A stretch of 64,000 bases of DNA, taken from NCBI RefSeq assembly GCF_907165205.1, contig NC_058193.1, positions 11,019,544 through 11,083,543 on the forward strand. The letters run 5' to 3'. This stretch comes from Coccinella septempunctata. Lineage: Eukaryota > Arthropoda > Insecta > Coleoptera > Coccinellidae. The position numbers and the translations under genes are program-made. Below, piece by piece: positions 22,698 to 35,185 of the stretch. How positions within the stretch are numbered: position 1 is the stretch's first letter; each line of letters starts with the position of its first letter. The notes under the pieces were generated by a model. It had not been told where the DNA came from. It saw only the letters and a list, made by a program, of their open reading frames with translations, and made no database searches.

Positions 22698-23651
22698 TAT
22701 AGTTATAAAGTGTTAATACCACCTCCAAAATAGTAACTCGTTAAACGCTATCACCTCATATATATCGCTGTCACCTCCGAAATCGGAGGTGACAACGTTT
22801 TGCCTTGTTTTTTAGCTTGTTAGATTCAGGAGGCTTCAGGGATCAACATATCAAAAAATCGTTTTGAGGTCACAACGCACCCCGTTTATGTACTGAACAA
22901 TCTTTTAGTTCGAGTGTATATCACTGGCGCTAGTGTGCCGAGCTGTATATAGAAGAATTGCTCTTCGGGAATCTTTGCTCGTTAGCACCTCCGAAAATGG
23001 CAACGCTGTATTTTCCAAGCAGATGTAGACAGGCGGAATATCAGCATACGGAGGAATTAACTGAAGAGAGGCGCAGCGCGTTACCTCCTCCATTATTGCA
23101 ATCCAGGCGGCATATCTCAAGGATGTTTTATCGCATTCTTTTGTAGGGGAAATAATCAGGTGAGAGAAAACCAATCTTGGCCCTCTCGAATGGGATTATG
23201 ACTGTTTATATTTCATCGTGTGTATCTATGCATCCGTTGAACTTCTTTCATCTTAAGCTAACACTATAATTCTGAATTTGGCGAACTATTTCATTACCTA
23301 TCTGAAAACAAATCGATTTGAGTCTTGTCCATAATAATATAGCTTCTCTCTATGGAAATGATCTATATGGATAATACTGCCTATAAGAATAACGAATAAT
23401 CTGTATTGTTACATTGCATATAATAAAAGGAGCTGTTCAGAGAAAAAATTTTTTTTTGGAAAGAATATTCTGATGTAAATGGTGATGAATATTCAAGGAC
23501 AATGAGCCATTAGGAAAATTTTCATTTCAGAATTGTTGTGTTATTTCAAATGGAACGCTCTATATATTTTTCTTAAATCGCTCAGAAACATCTCTCTTAT
23601 TATCGATTATGTTTAAATATTGGATTTTCTCGAAAATTTTAAGAGCTTGTA

Positions 23652-23828
23652 GTGTTGAAGTATATTTTATTCAGAATAAAGTTTTACAATATTATTATTG
23701 ACAAATTGATTGACACCTTATTTTTTTATTGACCAGTCCTATGTATTCTGATATTAAATAAAATATATAATTATCATAGAACCAAAATAAATGAATGCTT
23801 GCTGAAAAACCTTTCCAGCTTCAACATG
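23652..23828. mobile_element. 177-bp MITE with TA target duplication, proven by empty sites
   Basis: The ends GTGTTGAAG and CTTCAACATG are inverted, and the insert is flanked by TA at 23650-23651 and 23829-23830. The matching places in copy 2 (about 53888) and in the right arm (about 31540) have a single uninterrupted TA. The insertion is therefore younger than the arm duplication. Tc1/mariner-type by its TA flanks; non-coding. Confidence 0.8.
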
Positions 23829-24589
23829 TACCACCTCTCTGGTTTAAATTTTTTAGTGATGTATCATAAAGAAAATTACCAATTATAACGAAACATGTAA
23901 GATTTTATGAAGAATTATCCAAAACAGATTTGCTCGAGTCAACTTATTTTGAAATTGCAACCATATTTTTCAAGACATGATGAATCTACAAAATGAAGTT
24001 AATAATTAAGATACATACTCGGATACATATGATTGGTATACAGATGATTCATTAATAAATTCATAAAAGCTATGATGAACAGCGGACACTATGATGGGCG
24101 CATGATGAAAGGACAAAGACAAAAGTTGATATAAGTATTTTCGCATGCAGTTCTATTATTCAAAATAAATGATGATTCTTATAATTAACAATTCAGGTGC
24201 AATTGAAATTTTTGGTGTGGTCTTCGAAAATAACACATATTGATTAAACTTCTACTATCCAAAATGAATAGGTACATAGATAAAATATGTCTGTATACAG
24301 GATATCTGTAAACAAATGCGAAGGCCTAAGGGAGATGCTTCCTCAATGAAAATAAGCGGGGGTAGTTCCTATAAATTTTTTTTCAAATACAAAGATACAG
24401 ACTTTGGAAGGCGTTTACAGTTTTTAATTTTTTTACAGGTTCTAAAAAACACTGAGTCATGAACCTATACATATAAAGCACTGAGTAGATTGGTACCAGT
24501 TTCAACTTCGGCAAGCTCGTAGTTTAGGCGGTAACTTGCTATCGATTTTTTTAATGTGTCTCCCCCTTAAATTCAAAAATTTCTGTTAA

Positions 24590-24604
24590 TAATAATAATA
24601 ATAA
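24590..24604. repeat. (TAA)n run replacing the MITE in the left arm
   Basis: Short TAA microsatellite at a deletion joint about 340 bp shorter than the same site in the other arms. It looks like the tail of a LINE insertion or a repaired break. Confidence 0.5.
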
Positions 24605-25009
24605 ACGCCTATACATGTAGAGTTTCGGATTTTGCGAGAATCTACTACTTTTTTTTCAAAACAACAACTACGCTGAAGGAAATGTGATTGACTGTTAGCG
24701 ACACACATATCAACCATCTGAATTCTGTAGTCTATACAAATTTTTTGAACTCTCATTATACTATGTAGCAGTCTGATACTGAAATCCGTCATTTGACAAA
24801 ATGAGTTGTCAGTTTATAGACTGACCAACATTTTCGAAAGCTATTGATCTATTAGTTGAATCGTTCTATAATTGGTCCTAAATTGACAGTCGTATTGAGA
24901 ACAACGATATGCAGCGGATTATTTAAACACGAAATAAATTCTGAAATGTTTCGGATCATGAGGCTAATTGAATAAGTATCTAGTTCGTATCATTTGTTGA
25001 ACTTCATTA

Positions 25010-28000
25010 TTCTAAATAAAAATATTCTTCAATGAATGAAAATATAATTCTCGAAAAGTTTTGAGTCTTGAGGCAAATAGAATATTGAATTATTTACATC
25101 ATTATTTGCCGAACTTCAAGGTTCTGAATGAATTAAAATTCAAACTTGATAATATACGAGATAATTTTCGCAAGAGTTTCAATAAAATCTGGAAATTTTC
25201 ATCATTCTGGAGCATTCTGGACATCAAAAATTCTCGAATCATCCATGGAATAAATTCAATTTTATCCAATATAACACGCAAAACGAAATGTTACTCGAAC
25301 TCGGCATCTTGAGCAATTCGTTCCTAAAAGCCCGAATCAGGTAGAAAAGTTTGAACTCTTCATATCAGCACGTGTTTTGCAGTAAACAGATGTTGGGCTG
25401 AACGTTTCGCACAACAAGAAGAATTTGAATTTTCATACGACGGTACAAGGAGGTACAGGGTGTTTCACAAGTAAACAGACAAATGAAAACCATGAATAGA
25501 GGGCATTGAGCTGAGTTCAAAATCACCCCATATACAGGGTATCCCAAAACTGGTGATTCAAACGTCACACCACGATAGAGTAAACCAAATATTATCGAAT
25601 GACACCAACATTAGTTCGACGAAAAGGTACCGTTTCCAAAATAATCAGAATTTTATTAAAATACCTAAAGTTTCCGATTTTCGAACTATTTTTCTTAATA
25701 ACAGGGCCAGTTTGTGAAAAAGGATATCGATTTTGAATTATATTGAACTGAGATTATTGTTTTATCTCCCCTAATTGAAATTATTTTAAGTAGTTAATCG
25801 ATAACCATAACCTAAGTAAATGTAAATTAGAACAATTGTTTTTTCTACATGATTTTCAATACTCAGAATAAACGGGAGTGATAATATGGGAAAAAAACGC
25901 TATCCTCAATCACAAATTGGCCTTGTGATTGAAAAAATAGTTCGAAAATCGGCAACTTTAGGATAGGTTTCTCAGAAACGGTACATTTTCGCTCAACTAA
26001 TGTTGGTGTCATTAGATAGTATTTGATCTAGTCTATTGTGGTGTGACGTTTGATTCAATAGTTTTGGGACACCATATATATAGGTTTCTTCGGGTTTTTT
26101 TGAAATTTCTCGAATTTCCGTTTGGCTATAACTCCTGAAATTCTCGATCAATTTCATTGAAACAGAGCATTAAAATTCGACAAAAATAAGGACCGGGCTC
26201 AGTGAGGCTTTACTTAACATCAAACTCATAAAAACACCGTGTATGCAGTTTTTTAATCATAATTTTTTTTGTTATCTGCATTACTATTGTCTCGAAATGA
26301 ACTGATTTTTGGGTTGCCCCACCTGTTGATCATGTTCTAGAAATACTTGTTTTGGTCAGACACCTCTAAGGAATAGAGCACTTCATGAAAATGTATTTAG
26401 AAATTCTTAATTGATTTCTTTTTCAAAGAATATTCTGTTGAATGTGTTAAACAATCATACCATATTCGGTCTTCAAAATCATTCACAATGATAAAATGTT
26501 TCGAAATACATAATATCCAAATATGGATGGAAAAGCTACGCTATCTTGAAACTAAAAATTAAAACTTGATCTTCAGAATGAATCTATTTTTCTATGGACA
26601 ACCAGTTGTGTGAATAAAAACAAAGAAAGAAATCGCGGGGTGTCAGATCTGGAGATCTAGCAGTCCAATGTTGGGGTCCTACCCTTCTGGTGAAATGACC
26701 TGAAATACTGGTAAATACTTTTGCTGGTGCTTGAATATCATCAATGTTTCAATAACAAATTATAATAAGACCAGAACAATCAATAGATTTCCATAGATCG
26801 AATAATGACTATAACGGAATCAGTGAAGAATTCGAAAGTGCATTTATCATACTTATTCGAAGGGCGAATCATTACCTTCACTAAAAGACCAAAGGAGGTG
26901 AAAATTAATTCGGAAAATTACTTCAGGTCCACCTTGTCCATAAAAAGCGATTCATTCCGAAGATATCAAGTTACAATTATTATTTTCATGATAGCGTAGT
27001 TTTTTATTTCCATTTTTGTTCATTATCAATAATAAAGCTTATTATCATTGTAAATGACTTATCTGAATAACCAGATATGCTAAAAATATCAAAAACAAAT
27101 GCAAGACATATATTGAGAACGAAAAAATTCATTTCCAATTCCATTTTTAAATTTCCACATTTGATTGGGGATCATATTCATACCATTAATTAATGTGAAG
27201 TAAAAGTCAATATGCAGCGCTGTTTTTTCCAGTGGCATTTCACAACCAAACAATTATTCATTAAAATAATCCACTGATACCAAAGTTTCATTGATTTTGA
27301 GAAAATCAATGCAGATACCTGAAAAATTCAAAATTATGACGAAAAACTACAAACCGAGTGTTTTGCATGAGTTTAAATTTGAATATAGCCTCAATGAGTC
27401 CGGTCGTGTGTTCGTCAACTTTTAATGTTCTGTTTTATTGGAACTTACAAGTTAAAGCGGATAATGAATTTTTAGCCGAATCCAACTAAAATATTTGGAG
27501 TTATAGCTGAACGAAATTTCGGGAAATTTGAATAAACTCCTCTGTATATCGGAAACGGAATGCCCTAGACACACATATGAGGTGTTTTTGAACTGAGCTG
27601 AATGCCCTCTATTCACGGTTTTCGTTTGTGCGTTTACTTGTGAAACACCCTATGTACTGAAAAATCGCAAAAGACTCCTCGAGCAATTAAGAAATGCCAT
27701 TAAATCAAGGAGTTTCTTTTGATCCGCTATGATGAAAAATGTCGATATCCAGTTATTATTATTATTTGGGGTGATTCATCGAAGACCCCCAATATCTCGA
27801 AAACCAAGGCACTTTTACCAAACGTAAAATATATTTTTCTGAACCGCCATAGAATCCTCTACCCGCAGCCTTCATATTATCCATTCATTACACCACACCC
27901 TGTATAATTATTATTATTATATCAATGTATTGAAAATAAACAGACATGAATGAAAAAGGTGAAGCTCCTCTTACTTCAAACTTCTTTTAATTATTTTGAC

Positions 28001-28424
28001 TACCATTCACGCAAGATGATATTGTTGAAGAATTCAACATTCTTGTAATTATCCGTTCATTTCTTCAAGAGATACCCATTCCCTACCACCTTTGAGTATT
28101 CAACTCAATGCTAACACTGCATCAATTGCATTTCATCTTCGGGTTGATTTTTTTGAATCCTACAACTGATGTAACGTCTTCAACCTTCAGACAAAGAAGA
28201 TAAACAATAGTAACTCTCCTCAAGCTACTGATCACTTGTATGTTCCATGCAAATAAATAGATTTGGTATGTCTTCAATCAGTTTGTATAAACGTCAATTA
28301 TGTTCGTTACATATTTTCGACTCAATATTTTCCGAAGTTATTTGACATTGTGATGAAATACGTAATTACTGAGAGTCTCACGTAGAACGGACTACGTAGC
28401 ACTGATTTGAAACTCAAAAATGTT
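25010..28424. repeat. Segment present in the foldback left arm only, itself with nested inverted repeats
   Basis: This block also occurs in copy 2 (about 60164-63480) but not in the right arm of copy 1. It contains smaller inverted pairs: 25430-25560 with 27545-27660, and 25550-25740 with 25880-26090. No protein family is recognisable. It may be a separate foldback element inserted into one arm before the two copies separated. Confidence 0.6.
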
Positions 28425-29931
28425 TTTACAAGCGTTTTAACCCAACATTTTCGTTCCATACAGAGTGAAAGGTATCCAATTTCCATGGCCAATCCAGTGC
28501 TAAAATGAAAGTGAATGAAGTGTAGAAGCTGAAAGTAAAACGTATATCTTTGTTGATTCATTCGGGAAATACATCTCAATGGAATATAATGCCCAAAAAT
28601 TACATACCAGAACTAATTCGGTAAAATTGTCTTTGGAATTATCTTATATGTCACGAAAACTTTCATTGTCATGTATCATACATTTGGGGACCTATATGGT
28701 ATTAAACTCCCGTCTCGGACGAAGTATCGTAGACAAGCATATTTATTCAAAATTGTTGATATATTCATGAAGAAAAGATAATAATTTTTGTCCAAATTCA
28801 TTTACACCGAGATCACGAACCTAATCAATCTATTATTAGCGTATGAAGTTTATAAATATTAGATCGTTCTCGAACTATTTACAGGTTTCAATATGTGTGA
28901 ATGAATCGAAAGAGCAGCTGTATTCTATATATGAGTAGAATTCAATCTGCCTTACTTTCTGTCCTCCTAAAATCTGGCAACGTTGCGAGAGGTGAGAGCG
29001 CACTACTAATAAGAAATATATGCGGAGGTAATAAGGTCTGATTCGTTTGAAGAAAAATTTTTCGATAAAAATCTTTTCCCCTCTTTAGGTACCCCTGTTA
29101 TTTACCTTCCCCTCTACATGTGACCTCCGTTAAGTTCATTGGGCGACCTGACCTCCGGGTGAAGGAGTTATATAATTGGAATAATTTTTGTTTATATATG
29201 TAGAGGGGAAGGTATATAACAGGGGTACCTAAAGAGGGGAAAAGATTTGTATCGAAAAATTTTTCTTCAAACGAATCAGACCTTACTACCTCCGCATATA
29301 TTTCTTATCAGTAGTGCGCTCTCACCTCCCGCAACGTTGCCAGATTTTAGGAGGACAGAAAGTAAGGCAGCTTGAATTCTACTCATATATAGAATACAGC
29401 TGCTCTTTCGATTCATTCACACATATTGAAACCTGTAAATAGTTCGAGAACGATACTTATATTAATAAACTTCATACGCTAATAATTGATTGATAAGGTT
29501 CGTGATCTCGGCGTAAATGAATTTGGACAGAAATTATTATTTTTTCTTCACGAATATCAACAGTTTTGTATAAATTTGCTTATGTCTACGATACTTCGTC
29601 CGATAGGGTAGTAATACCATGTAGGTCCCAAAATAAATGATACATGACAATGAATATTTTCGTGACATATAAGATTGATTCCAAAGACAATTTCACCGAA
29701 TTTGTTCTGGTATGAAATAGTAATCTAATTTTTGGGTATTATATTCACGACATCAGGAACTCCATTGAAATGTTTTTCCCGAATGAATCGACAAAGATAT
29801 ACGTTTTACTTTCGGCTTCTATACTTCATTCACATTCATTTTAGCACTGGATTGGCCATGGAAATTGGATACCTTTCACTCTGTATGGTACGAAAATGTT
29901 GGGTTAAGACGCTTGTCGAAACATTTTTGAG
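28425..29931. repeat. Inner palindrome of the foldback element
   Basis: About 700 bp on each side of the 29120-29204 centre are inverted copies of each other with few differences. The innermost pair is CCTTCCCCTCTACAT at about 29107-29119 and its complement at about 29205-29218. DNA of this form can extrude a cruciform. Confidence 0.85.
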
Positions 29932-30351
29932 TTTATATGAATAATGAATAATGATAGTTCAACAAATGGTACGAACAAGATACTTATTCAATTAGCCTCA
30001 TGATCCGAAACATTTCAGAATTTATTTCGTGTTTAGATAATCCGCTGCATATCGTTGTTCACAATACGACTGTCAATTTAGGACCAATTATAGAACGATT
30101 TAATTAATAGATCAATAGCTTTGGAAAATGTTGGTCAGTCTATAAACTGACAACTCATTTTGTCAAATGACGGATTTCAGTATCAGACTGCTACATAGTA
30201 TGAAGAGAATTCAAAAAAATTTGTATAGACTACAGAATTTAGATGGTTGATATTATGTGTCGCTAACAGTCAATCACATTTCCTTCAGCGCAGTTGTTGT
30301 TTTGAAGAAAAATTAGTAGATTCTCGCAAAATCCGAAACTCTACACGAATA

Positions 30352-30477
30352 GGCCGAGTTGTTCAGTTCGGGATTAAAGTTTATCCTAGATTGATTTTGA
30401 CATTTCAGTTCAGTTCTGTCAGGTTAATCTAGGATCATCTTAAATTTCGGCCTAATCCTGAACTGAACAACCGGGCC
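30352..30477. mobile_element. 126-bp MITE with GGCC-type TIRs (copy in foldback right arm)
   Basis: The terminal repeats GGCCGAGTTGTTCAGTTC and GGCCCGGTTGTTCAGTTC are inverted around a short palindromic core. The same element at the matching site of copy 2 is 54950-55075. In the left arm of copy 1 it is replaced by a TAA run at about 24590, with only the outer few bases left. TIRs and near-TWA flanks suggest a PIF/Harbinger-type MITE. Confidence 0.75.
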
Positions 30478-32523
30478 TTATAGTAATACCAACGTAGCAT
30501 TCATTAAGTCGGTATATTATGGGAATAATACTAATTTTTTATAGCGGATGATAGTGGTTTTTAGCCTCGGTATTCACGAAATTCATTTTATTATGTTTTT
30601 TTGAGGTGAATCGGCCCGAAAACTAGGATGCCCCGACCTGCTAGTTTCGTAAACTTCTATGATAATAGCATAATAACTCAAATTTCAACATTTTAACTGA
30701 AATTTTTGAATTTAAGGTAGAGACACATTAAAAAAATCGATAGCAACTTAGCGCCTAAACTACAAGCTTGCCGAAGTTGAAACTGGTACCAATCTATTCA
30801 GTGTTTCATATAATATATATTGTTTCATGACTCAGTGTTTTTTAAAACCTGTAACAAAAAATTAAAAACTGTAAACTCGTCATCGCCTTCCAAAGGCTGT
30901 ATCTTGGAAGGGCTGTCGATTCGGAAAAAAATTTATAGGAACTACCCCCGCTTATTTTCATTGAGGAATCATCTACCTTATTCCTTCGCATTTGTTTACA
31001 GATATCCTGTATATAGATATATTTTATCTATGTACCTATTTATTTTGGATAGTGGGAGTTTAATCAATATGTGTTATTTTCGAAGACCAAAACAAAAATT
31101 TCAATTGCACCTGATTTGTTAATTATAAGAATCATCATTTATTTTGAATAATAAAACTTCATTCGAAAATACTTGAATTAACTTTTGTCTTTCTCCTTTC
31201 ATCATGCGTCCATCAAAGTGTCCGATGTTCATCATAGCTTTTGGGAATTTACCAATCAATCATCTGTATATCAATCATATGTATCCGAGTACGTATCTAT
31301 ATTATTAACTTCATTTTGTAGATTCATCATGTCTTGACAAAAATATGGTTGCAATTTCAAAATATGTTGACTCGAGGCCTTCAAAAGACTTCAATTTTGT
31401 TTATTTTTTCCCTTACATCCTGTATGATCTATCGCAAAATGCAAATCTGTTTTGGATAATTCTTTATGAAAACTTACTGGTTTCGATATAATTTGTAATT
31501 TTTTTTATGATACATCACTAAAAAATTCAAACCAGAGAGACGGTACAAGCTCTTAAAATTTTCGGGAAAATCCAATATTTAAACATGATCGATAATAAAA
31601 GAGATGTTTCTGAGCAAAAGATTAATCAAAATCATTGAGCAATCCGATTTAAGAAAAATATATAGAGCGTTCCATTTGAAATAACATAACAATGTCCAAC
31701 ATTCGGTTTAGCCGACGTTGTTCATTTCTATGATATTGTAAAATTTGTAGCATTTTTCTTTTGATTCTGAAATGAGAATTTTCGGAATGGCTCATTGTGC
31801 TTGAATATTCATCATCATTCACATCTGAATATTCTTTTCCGAAATATTTTTTTTTCGCTGAAGAGCTCATTTTATTATATGCAATGTAACAATACTGATT
31901 ATTCGTTATTCTTATAGGTAATATCTATATAGATCATTTCCATAGAGAGAAGCAATATTATTATGGACAAGACTCAAATCGATTTGTTTTCAGATAGGTA
32001 ATGAAATAGTTCGCCAAATTCAGAATTATATTGTTAGCTTGAGATGAAAGAAGTTCAACGGATGCATAGATACACACGATGAAATATAAACAGTCATAAT
32101 CCCATTCGAGAGGGCCAAGATTGGTTTTCTTTCACGTGATTCTTTCCCCTATAGAAGAATGCGATACAAAATCGTTGAGATATGCCGCCTGGAGTGCAAT
32201 AATGGAGGACATAACGCGCTGCGCCTCTCTTCACTTAATTCCTCCGTATACTGATATTCCGCCTGTCTACATCTGCTTGCACAGTACAACGTTGCCATTT
32301 TCGGAGGTACTAACGAGCAAAGAGTCTTCCAGAGTAATTCTTCGATATACAGCTCAGCACACTAGCGCCAGTGATATACACTCGAACTAAAAGATTGTTC
32401 AGTACATAAAGGGGGTGCGTTGTGACCTCAAAACGATTTTTTGATATGTTGGTCCCTGAAGCCTCCTGAATCTAACAAGCTAAAAAACAAGGCAAAACGT
32501 TGTCACCTCCGATTTCGGAGGTT

Positions 32524-34048
32524 TTGAAGTTTTGGTTTTTACCTAGCATATAATATGTTGAGTTAGACTTGATTGGGCATCTAGGTCTTCAAAAAAGTTG
32601 TAAACAATTTTATTTTGTATAAACGTTTCGGCGCATCCGCCTTCTTCAGTATACATAAATCATAAATCGACATCTAAAAAGTAACATATATAATATAAAA
32701 ATAGAATAATATAGTCATTAAAATATCTCACTGTTCATTTTTGCTCTTTTCTGGTCGGTATTGTTGTGTTATTCATGTTAATGTCATATATGTCAATGTC
32801 AGGGGTCAATGGAATGTTGGTTGTCTTGTCTTCTTCTTTCTATCGGTGGTCTTCTCAGTATTGGCATGTATATTTGACTGAGATTTTTCGTGTCTTGTTT
32901 GTCGTTCACTACATTTTCATTGTTTACTTGTATGTGAATCATTTCCAATATTTCCCTTCGTCGTTTTTGGGGTTCTATTCCTAAAATTTTCGTGTCATCG
33001 TAATTAAAATCATGTTTTTGATTTTTTTGTGTTTATTAAGTGCTGTAGTTGCGTTTTTTGCATATTTATGTGCGTTTAGTCTGTCTTTTAGTCTTTGTGA
33101 AGTCTGTCCTATGTATTGTTTGTCACAGTCCTTGCAGGGTATACTATATATGACCTGTGATTTTTTGTCTTTGGTGTTGGTGCTTTCAACTTACTAAAGA
33201 TGTTTCCCACTTGATTGTATGGTCTATGTACTACTTCTCGGTTGTAAGGTTTCAATATATTACTTATTTCCTGTGACAGCCCTTGTATGTATGGTAATTG
33301 TATTCGTCTTGTGGAATCTGTTGGTGTTTTCGTCTGTTGTGTGTTGTATAGTCGGTGCGTCCTTTGTTTTGTTAGTTTTGTGATAAGGGTTTCAGGGTAG
33401 TGATTCTTCGTCAAAAGTTCTTTCATCTCTTTTAAAGTTTTCTCTCGGAGTATTGGGGATGTTAATTTTAACGCCCTGTCTATGTATCCAATGGCAGTAC
33501 TTTTCTTATGTGAATGGTGGTGTTGGGAGTTATAATCTAATATATGTGTTGTGTTTTGCTCCTTTCTGTGCCATTTTGTCAATAAATTTCCGTTTTTTCT
33601 CATTAGTGTCATGTCCAAGAAGTTCAGGCAGTTGTTTTCTTCTTCCTCGAGTGTAAATTGTAGAAATTCGTGTGTGTTGTTGAATTCGTTCAAAATCGAC
33701 TGTATTTCGGTTGTTGTTGTTATAACTAAAATGTCGTCTACATATCGTTTGAAGAACGTAGTTTTATGTTTTTCCATAATTTTCTTTTCTATCAACTCCA
33801 TTAACAACTGTGCTATCGTGCTTGATAACGGGCTCCCCATGGCTACACCCTTAATTTGTTTATAGAAATTTTTCTCATATTGGAAGAAGCTATTGTTCGT
33901 GATATATTGTATTGTTTGGATGAAATCTTCTTTTGGTATTAATGTGTGTTGTCTGATTATTTCCCAATTATTTTCGATTGCCTCCTTTATTAGTTCTGTG
34001 GGAATGTTGGTATACAGAGATTTTACATCTAGTGAATATAATCACGAA
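32524..34048 (-). pseudogene. Penelope-like RT fragment (inverted copy)
   Basis: The frame from about 34048 covers the RT from DVKSLYTNIP through the YVDD motif to the thumb. The annotated ATG at 33840 is internal (GSPLSSTIAQ). A frameshift near 33180 breaks the reading just before the GIY-YIG endonuclease, whose remainder runs in another frame to about 32960. A non-coding 3' part follows to 32524, and includes the hammerhead-like motif. Confidence 0.8.
32617..32654 (-). ncRNA. Hammerhead-ribozyme-like motif in Penelope repeat (inverted copy)
   Basis: On the minus strand a GTATA/TATAC stem closes a core of CTGAAGA, an extra A, a GGCG-GATG-CGCC hairpin, and GAAAC followed by GTT. This matches the hammerhead consensus CUGANGA, stem II, GAAA, with a two-pair ACGT stem III that would need a dimer. 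Penelope-like elements are known to carry such hammerheads in their flanking repeats. The extra A beside stem II is atypical. Confidence 0.55.
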
Positions 34049-35165
34049 TTCAACAACACACACGAATTTCTACAATTTACACTCGAGGAAGAAGAAAACA
34101 ACTGCCTGAACTTCTTGGACATGACACTAATGAGAAAAAACGGAAATTTATTGACAAAATGGCACAGAAAGGAGCAAAACACAACACATATATTAGATTA
34201 TAACTCCCAACACCACCATTCACATAAGAAAAGTACTGCCATTGGATACATAGACAGGGCGTTAAAATTAACATCCCCAATACTCCGAGAGAAAACTTTA
34301 AAAGAGGTGAAAGAACTTTTGACGAAGAATCACTACCCTGAAACCCTTATCACAAAACTAACAAAACAAAGGACGCACCGACTATACAACACACAACAGA
34401 CGAAAACACCAACAGATACCACAAGACGAATACAATTACCATACATACAAGGGCTGTCACAGAAAATAAGTAATATATTGAAACCTTACAACCGAGAAGT
34501 AGTACATAGACCATACAATCAAGTGGGAAACATCTTTAGTAAGTTGAAAGCACCAACACCCAAGACAAAAAAATCACAGGTCATATATAGTATACCCTGC
34601 AAGGACTGTGACAAACAATACATAGGACAGACTTCACAAAGACTAAAAGACAGACAAAACGCACATAAATATGCAAAAAACGCAACTACAGCACTTAATA
34701 AACACAAAAAAAATCAAAAACATGATTTTAATTACGATGACACGAAAATTTTAGGAATAGAACCCCAAAAACGACGAAGGGAAATATTGGAAATGATTCA
34801 CATACAAGTAAACAATGAAAATGTAGTGAACGACAAACAAGACACGAAAAATCTCAGTCAAATATACATGCCAATACTGAGAAGACCACCGATAGAAAGA
34901 AGAAGACAAGACAACCAACAGTCCATTGACCCCTGACATTGACATATATGACATTAACATAAATAACACAACAATACCGACCAGAAAAGAGCAAAAATGA
35001 ACAGTGAGATATTTTAATGACTATATTATTCTATTTTTATATTATATATGTTACTTTTTAGATGTCGATTTATGATTTATGTATACTGAAGAAGGCGAAT
35101 GCGCCGAAAAGTTTATACAAAATAAAATTGTTTACAACTTTTTTGAAGACCTAGATGCCCAATCA
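34049..35165 (+). pseudogene. Penelope-like RT C-terminus plus GIY-YIG endonuclease (5'-truncated copy)
   Basis: The element frame starts at EFNNTHEFLQF at 34049; the upstream part of the 33893 frame is antisense of the inverted copy. It carries the RT thumb, the GIY-YIG domain (VIYSIPCKDCDKQYIGQTSQ) and an unbroken C-terminal tail to the stop at 34936. That tail is missing in the long copy. The non-coding end to 35165 acts as the upstream repeat of the long copy. Confidence 0.85.
35081..35118 (+). ncRNA. Hammerhead-ribozyme-like motif in Penelope repeat (upstream of long copy)
   Basis: Same layout as the inverted copy: GTATA, CTGAAGA, GGCG-AATG-CGCC hairpin, GAAA, then TATAC. The base after GAAA is A rather than C, which disturbs the tiny stem III. 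It lies between the truncated and long copies, where self-cleavage would set the 5' end of the long copy's RNA. Confidence 0.5.
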
Positions 35166-35185
35166 ATTCTAACTCAACATATTAT

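Larger units (their letters stand above)
22698..32523. repeat. Giant foldback repeat, copy 1 (complete centre, two arms)
   Basis: The right arm (29205-32523) is the reverse complement of the left arm (from 22773 to 29119), with an 85-bp centre at 29120-29204. The left arm holds an extra 3.4 kb (about 25010-28424) not found in the right arm. Both outer ends carry TCACCTCCGA/TCGGAGGT palindromes. The left arm is more decayed than the right. No transposase, RT or other known protein is seen. An 89-residue frame is open in both arms (22905-23174 minus, 32121-32390 plus), but that may be chance. The left boundary shared with copy 2 is 22698; the right end is cut by a Penelope element. Confidence 0.8.

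Noticed and set aside
22369..22716. A host gene encoded by the GC-rich 115-codon frame
   Set aside because: The RWTEEEN segment and the homologous position in the 47984 copy show that it is the start of a LINE protein. The tail is read-through into the foldback repeat.
33893..34048. First 50 residues of the plus-strand frame at 33893 as part of a Penelope protein
   Set aside because: They are antisense to the inverted copy. Penelope coding in the plus direction starts at 34049.
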